From Chloroflexota bacterium (GTDB lineage: Bacteria; Chloroflexota; Anaerolineae; Anaerolineales; Villigracilaceae): DNA of 5,086 nucleotides. Position numbers and translations under genes: made by a program. The stretch is taken from assembly GCA_021823555.1 (NCBI GenBank), contig JAKANW010000288.1:1-5086 (forward strand), read 5' to 3'. This document shows, in pieces, positions 4,410 through 5,086 of the stretch (its first letter is position 1; each line of letters starts with the position of its first letter). The notes under the pieces are model-generated. The model was not told where the DNA came from. It saw nothing but the letters and a program-made list of their open reading frames with translations, and did no database searches.

Positions 4410-5086
4410 TTATGCTAAATTCTTTTCGAGAAATGCGAAGACCTTTTGCCAGCCATCCTCGGCCTGCGCCTGGCGGTAGTTGGGACGATGGTAGTAGAAA
4501 AAGCCGTGACCCGCGTTCGGGTATAGGTGGAACTCGTAATTTTTTCCGTACTTCTTGAGCTCCTCTTCATGTTGATTGACCTGTTCAGGTGTGGGACTGG
4601 TATCTTCTTCACCGAACAATCCCAAAATGGGACAGGCCAGGTCTTTGGTGTAATCAAGCGGTGAGGCGGGGAATTTGTCGGTCAATTGATCAGGCGTCAT
4701 CACCACGCGCCCGCCCCAGCAATCAACCAGTGCGTCAAAGCCGGGAGTGCGGCAGGCGCTGAGATAAGCATGCCTGCCGCCGGAGCACGTGCCGAAGATG
4801 CCGACCTTCCCGTTGACATACGGCAAGGCGCGCACATGTTTCAGCGCGCCCGCTAGGTCGCCGACAGCCTGATCGTCCGGGATTCCGCCCTCCGCGCGCA
4901 CCTTGGCCGACACATCCTCCGGGGCGCCATGCCCCGCGCGGAAATACAGGTTGGGGGAGATGGTCACGTATCCATGATGCGCAAATTTGAAGGTCGTTTC
5001 GCGGTACCACTGGTCCCAGCCGGGCATATGATGCGCCAGCACCATGGCAGGGAAGGGGCCTTTCCCCAACGGGCGCGCCAGATAGG
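4410..5086 (-). CDS. Dienelactone hydrolase family protein, start outside window
   Basis: This is an alpha/beta-hydrolase of the dienelactone hydrolase family. The frame runs open to the window edge: YLARP precedes GKGPFPAMVLAHHMPGWD, the usual 'yla-P-g-GPfPavvv-He' opening. A TTG at 5069 is therefore internal and not the start; perhaps 10-20 residues are missing. About 224 residues are visible, against a usual total of about 230-250. The catalytic triad is complete. The Cys nucleophile is in GTCSGGRHA (codon at 4785-4787), the Asp in GEEDTSP (4602-4604), and the His in NAGHGFFYYHRP (4506-4508). The strand-loop GYVTISPNLYFRAG is also typical. Family members hydrolyse lactones and esters such as dienelactone from aromatic breakdown, but the substrate here cannot be told and no aromatic-pathway genes are nearby. 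It is cytosolic as far as visible, and same-strand with the operon downstream but separated from it by 122 bp and the repeat. Confidence 0.9.
   Translation of the reverse strand, partial: YLARPLGKGPFPAMVLAHHMPGWDQWYRETTFKFAHHGYVTISPNLYFRAGHGAPEDVSAKVRAEGGIPDDQAVGDLAGALKHVRALPYVNGKVGIFGTCSGGRHAYLSACRTPGFDALVDCWGGRVVMTPDQLTDKFPASPLDYTKDLACPILGLFGEEDTSPTPEQVNQHEEELKKYGKNYEFHLYPNAGHGFFYYHRPNYRQAQAEDGWQKVFAFLEKNLA

Noticed and set aside
4165..4479. 104-codon plus-strand frame across the repeat
   Set aside because: It runs antisense through the DUF6295-like gene, the palindromic repeat and the end of the hydrolase gene, so it cannot be a conserved protein.
5067..5069. TTG as start codon of the dienelactone hydrolase gene
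   Set aside because: The frame continues upstream with YLARP, which belongs to the conserved opening strand of the family, so the real start is beyond the window.

Overview
The window is a gene-dense piece of a bacterial chromosome of moderate G+C (about mid-50s % by eye). The most plausible source is an Anaerolineae-type Chloroflexota. That is inference from the multi-GAF HD-GYP protein, a stand-alone EF-Tu domain 2-like protein, a DUF6295-like protein, and a dyad repeat whose wording (GTCATGCTGAG...CGAAGCATCTC) I recall from several environmental phyla including Chloroflexota. No rRNA or tRNA gene is present to confirm it.

Layout. Positions 1-556 (+) hold the C-terminal part of a universal stress protein (UspA), followed 4 bp later by a 91-residue EF-Tu domain 2-like protein. 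A strong inverted repeat at 617-663 separates this pair from everything else, which lies on the minus strand, and probably ends transcription from both sides. Positions 686-2713 (-) encode a 675-residue cytosolic protein with three GAF-like regions and a C-terminal HD-GYP-like domain. Three expected metal-binding histidines are replaced in that domain. Upstream of it is a 392-bp gap holding a good sigma70-type promoter candidate, a leader of about 275 nt and two hairpins.

Further upstream on the minus strand, positions 3106-4287 form a tight three-gene operon, in transcription order: a DUF6295-like protein, a YflT/DUF1269-like small stress-type protein, and a membrane-anchored HNH-type nuclease-like protein. 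The gaps are 8 bp and 4 bp. A 92-bp REP/BIME-like double hairpin (4305-4396) sits just before the operon. Beyond it is a dienelactone hydrolase-family enzyme (4410-5086, minus) whose start lies outside the window.

How the genes may work together: a universal stress protein, a general-stress-like small protein and a GAF/HD-GYP sensor point to signalling and stress response, but nothing here shows a single pathway linking all the genes. The most unusual items are the degenerate HD-GYP active site with its long structured leader, and the repeat whose two halves show compensatory base changes. I found no CRISPR array, tRNA, rRNA, transposase, phage gene or replication origin.
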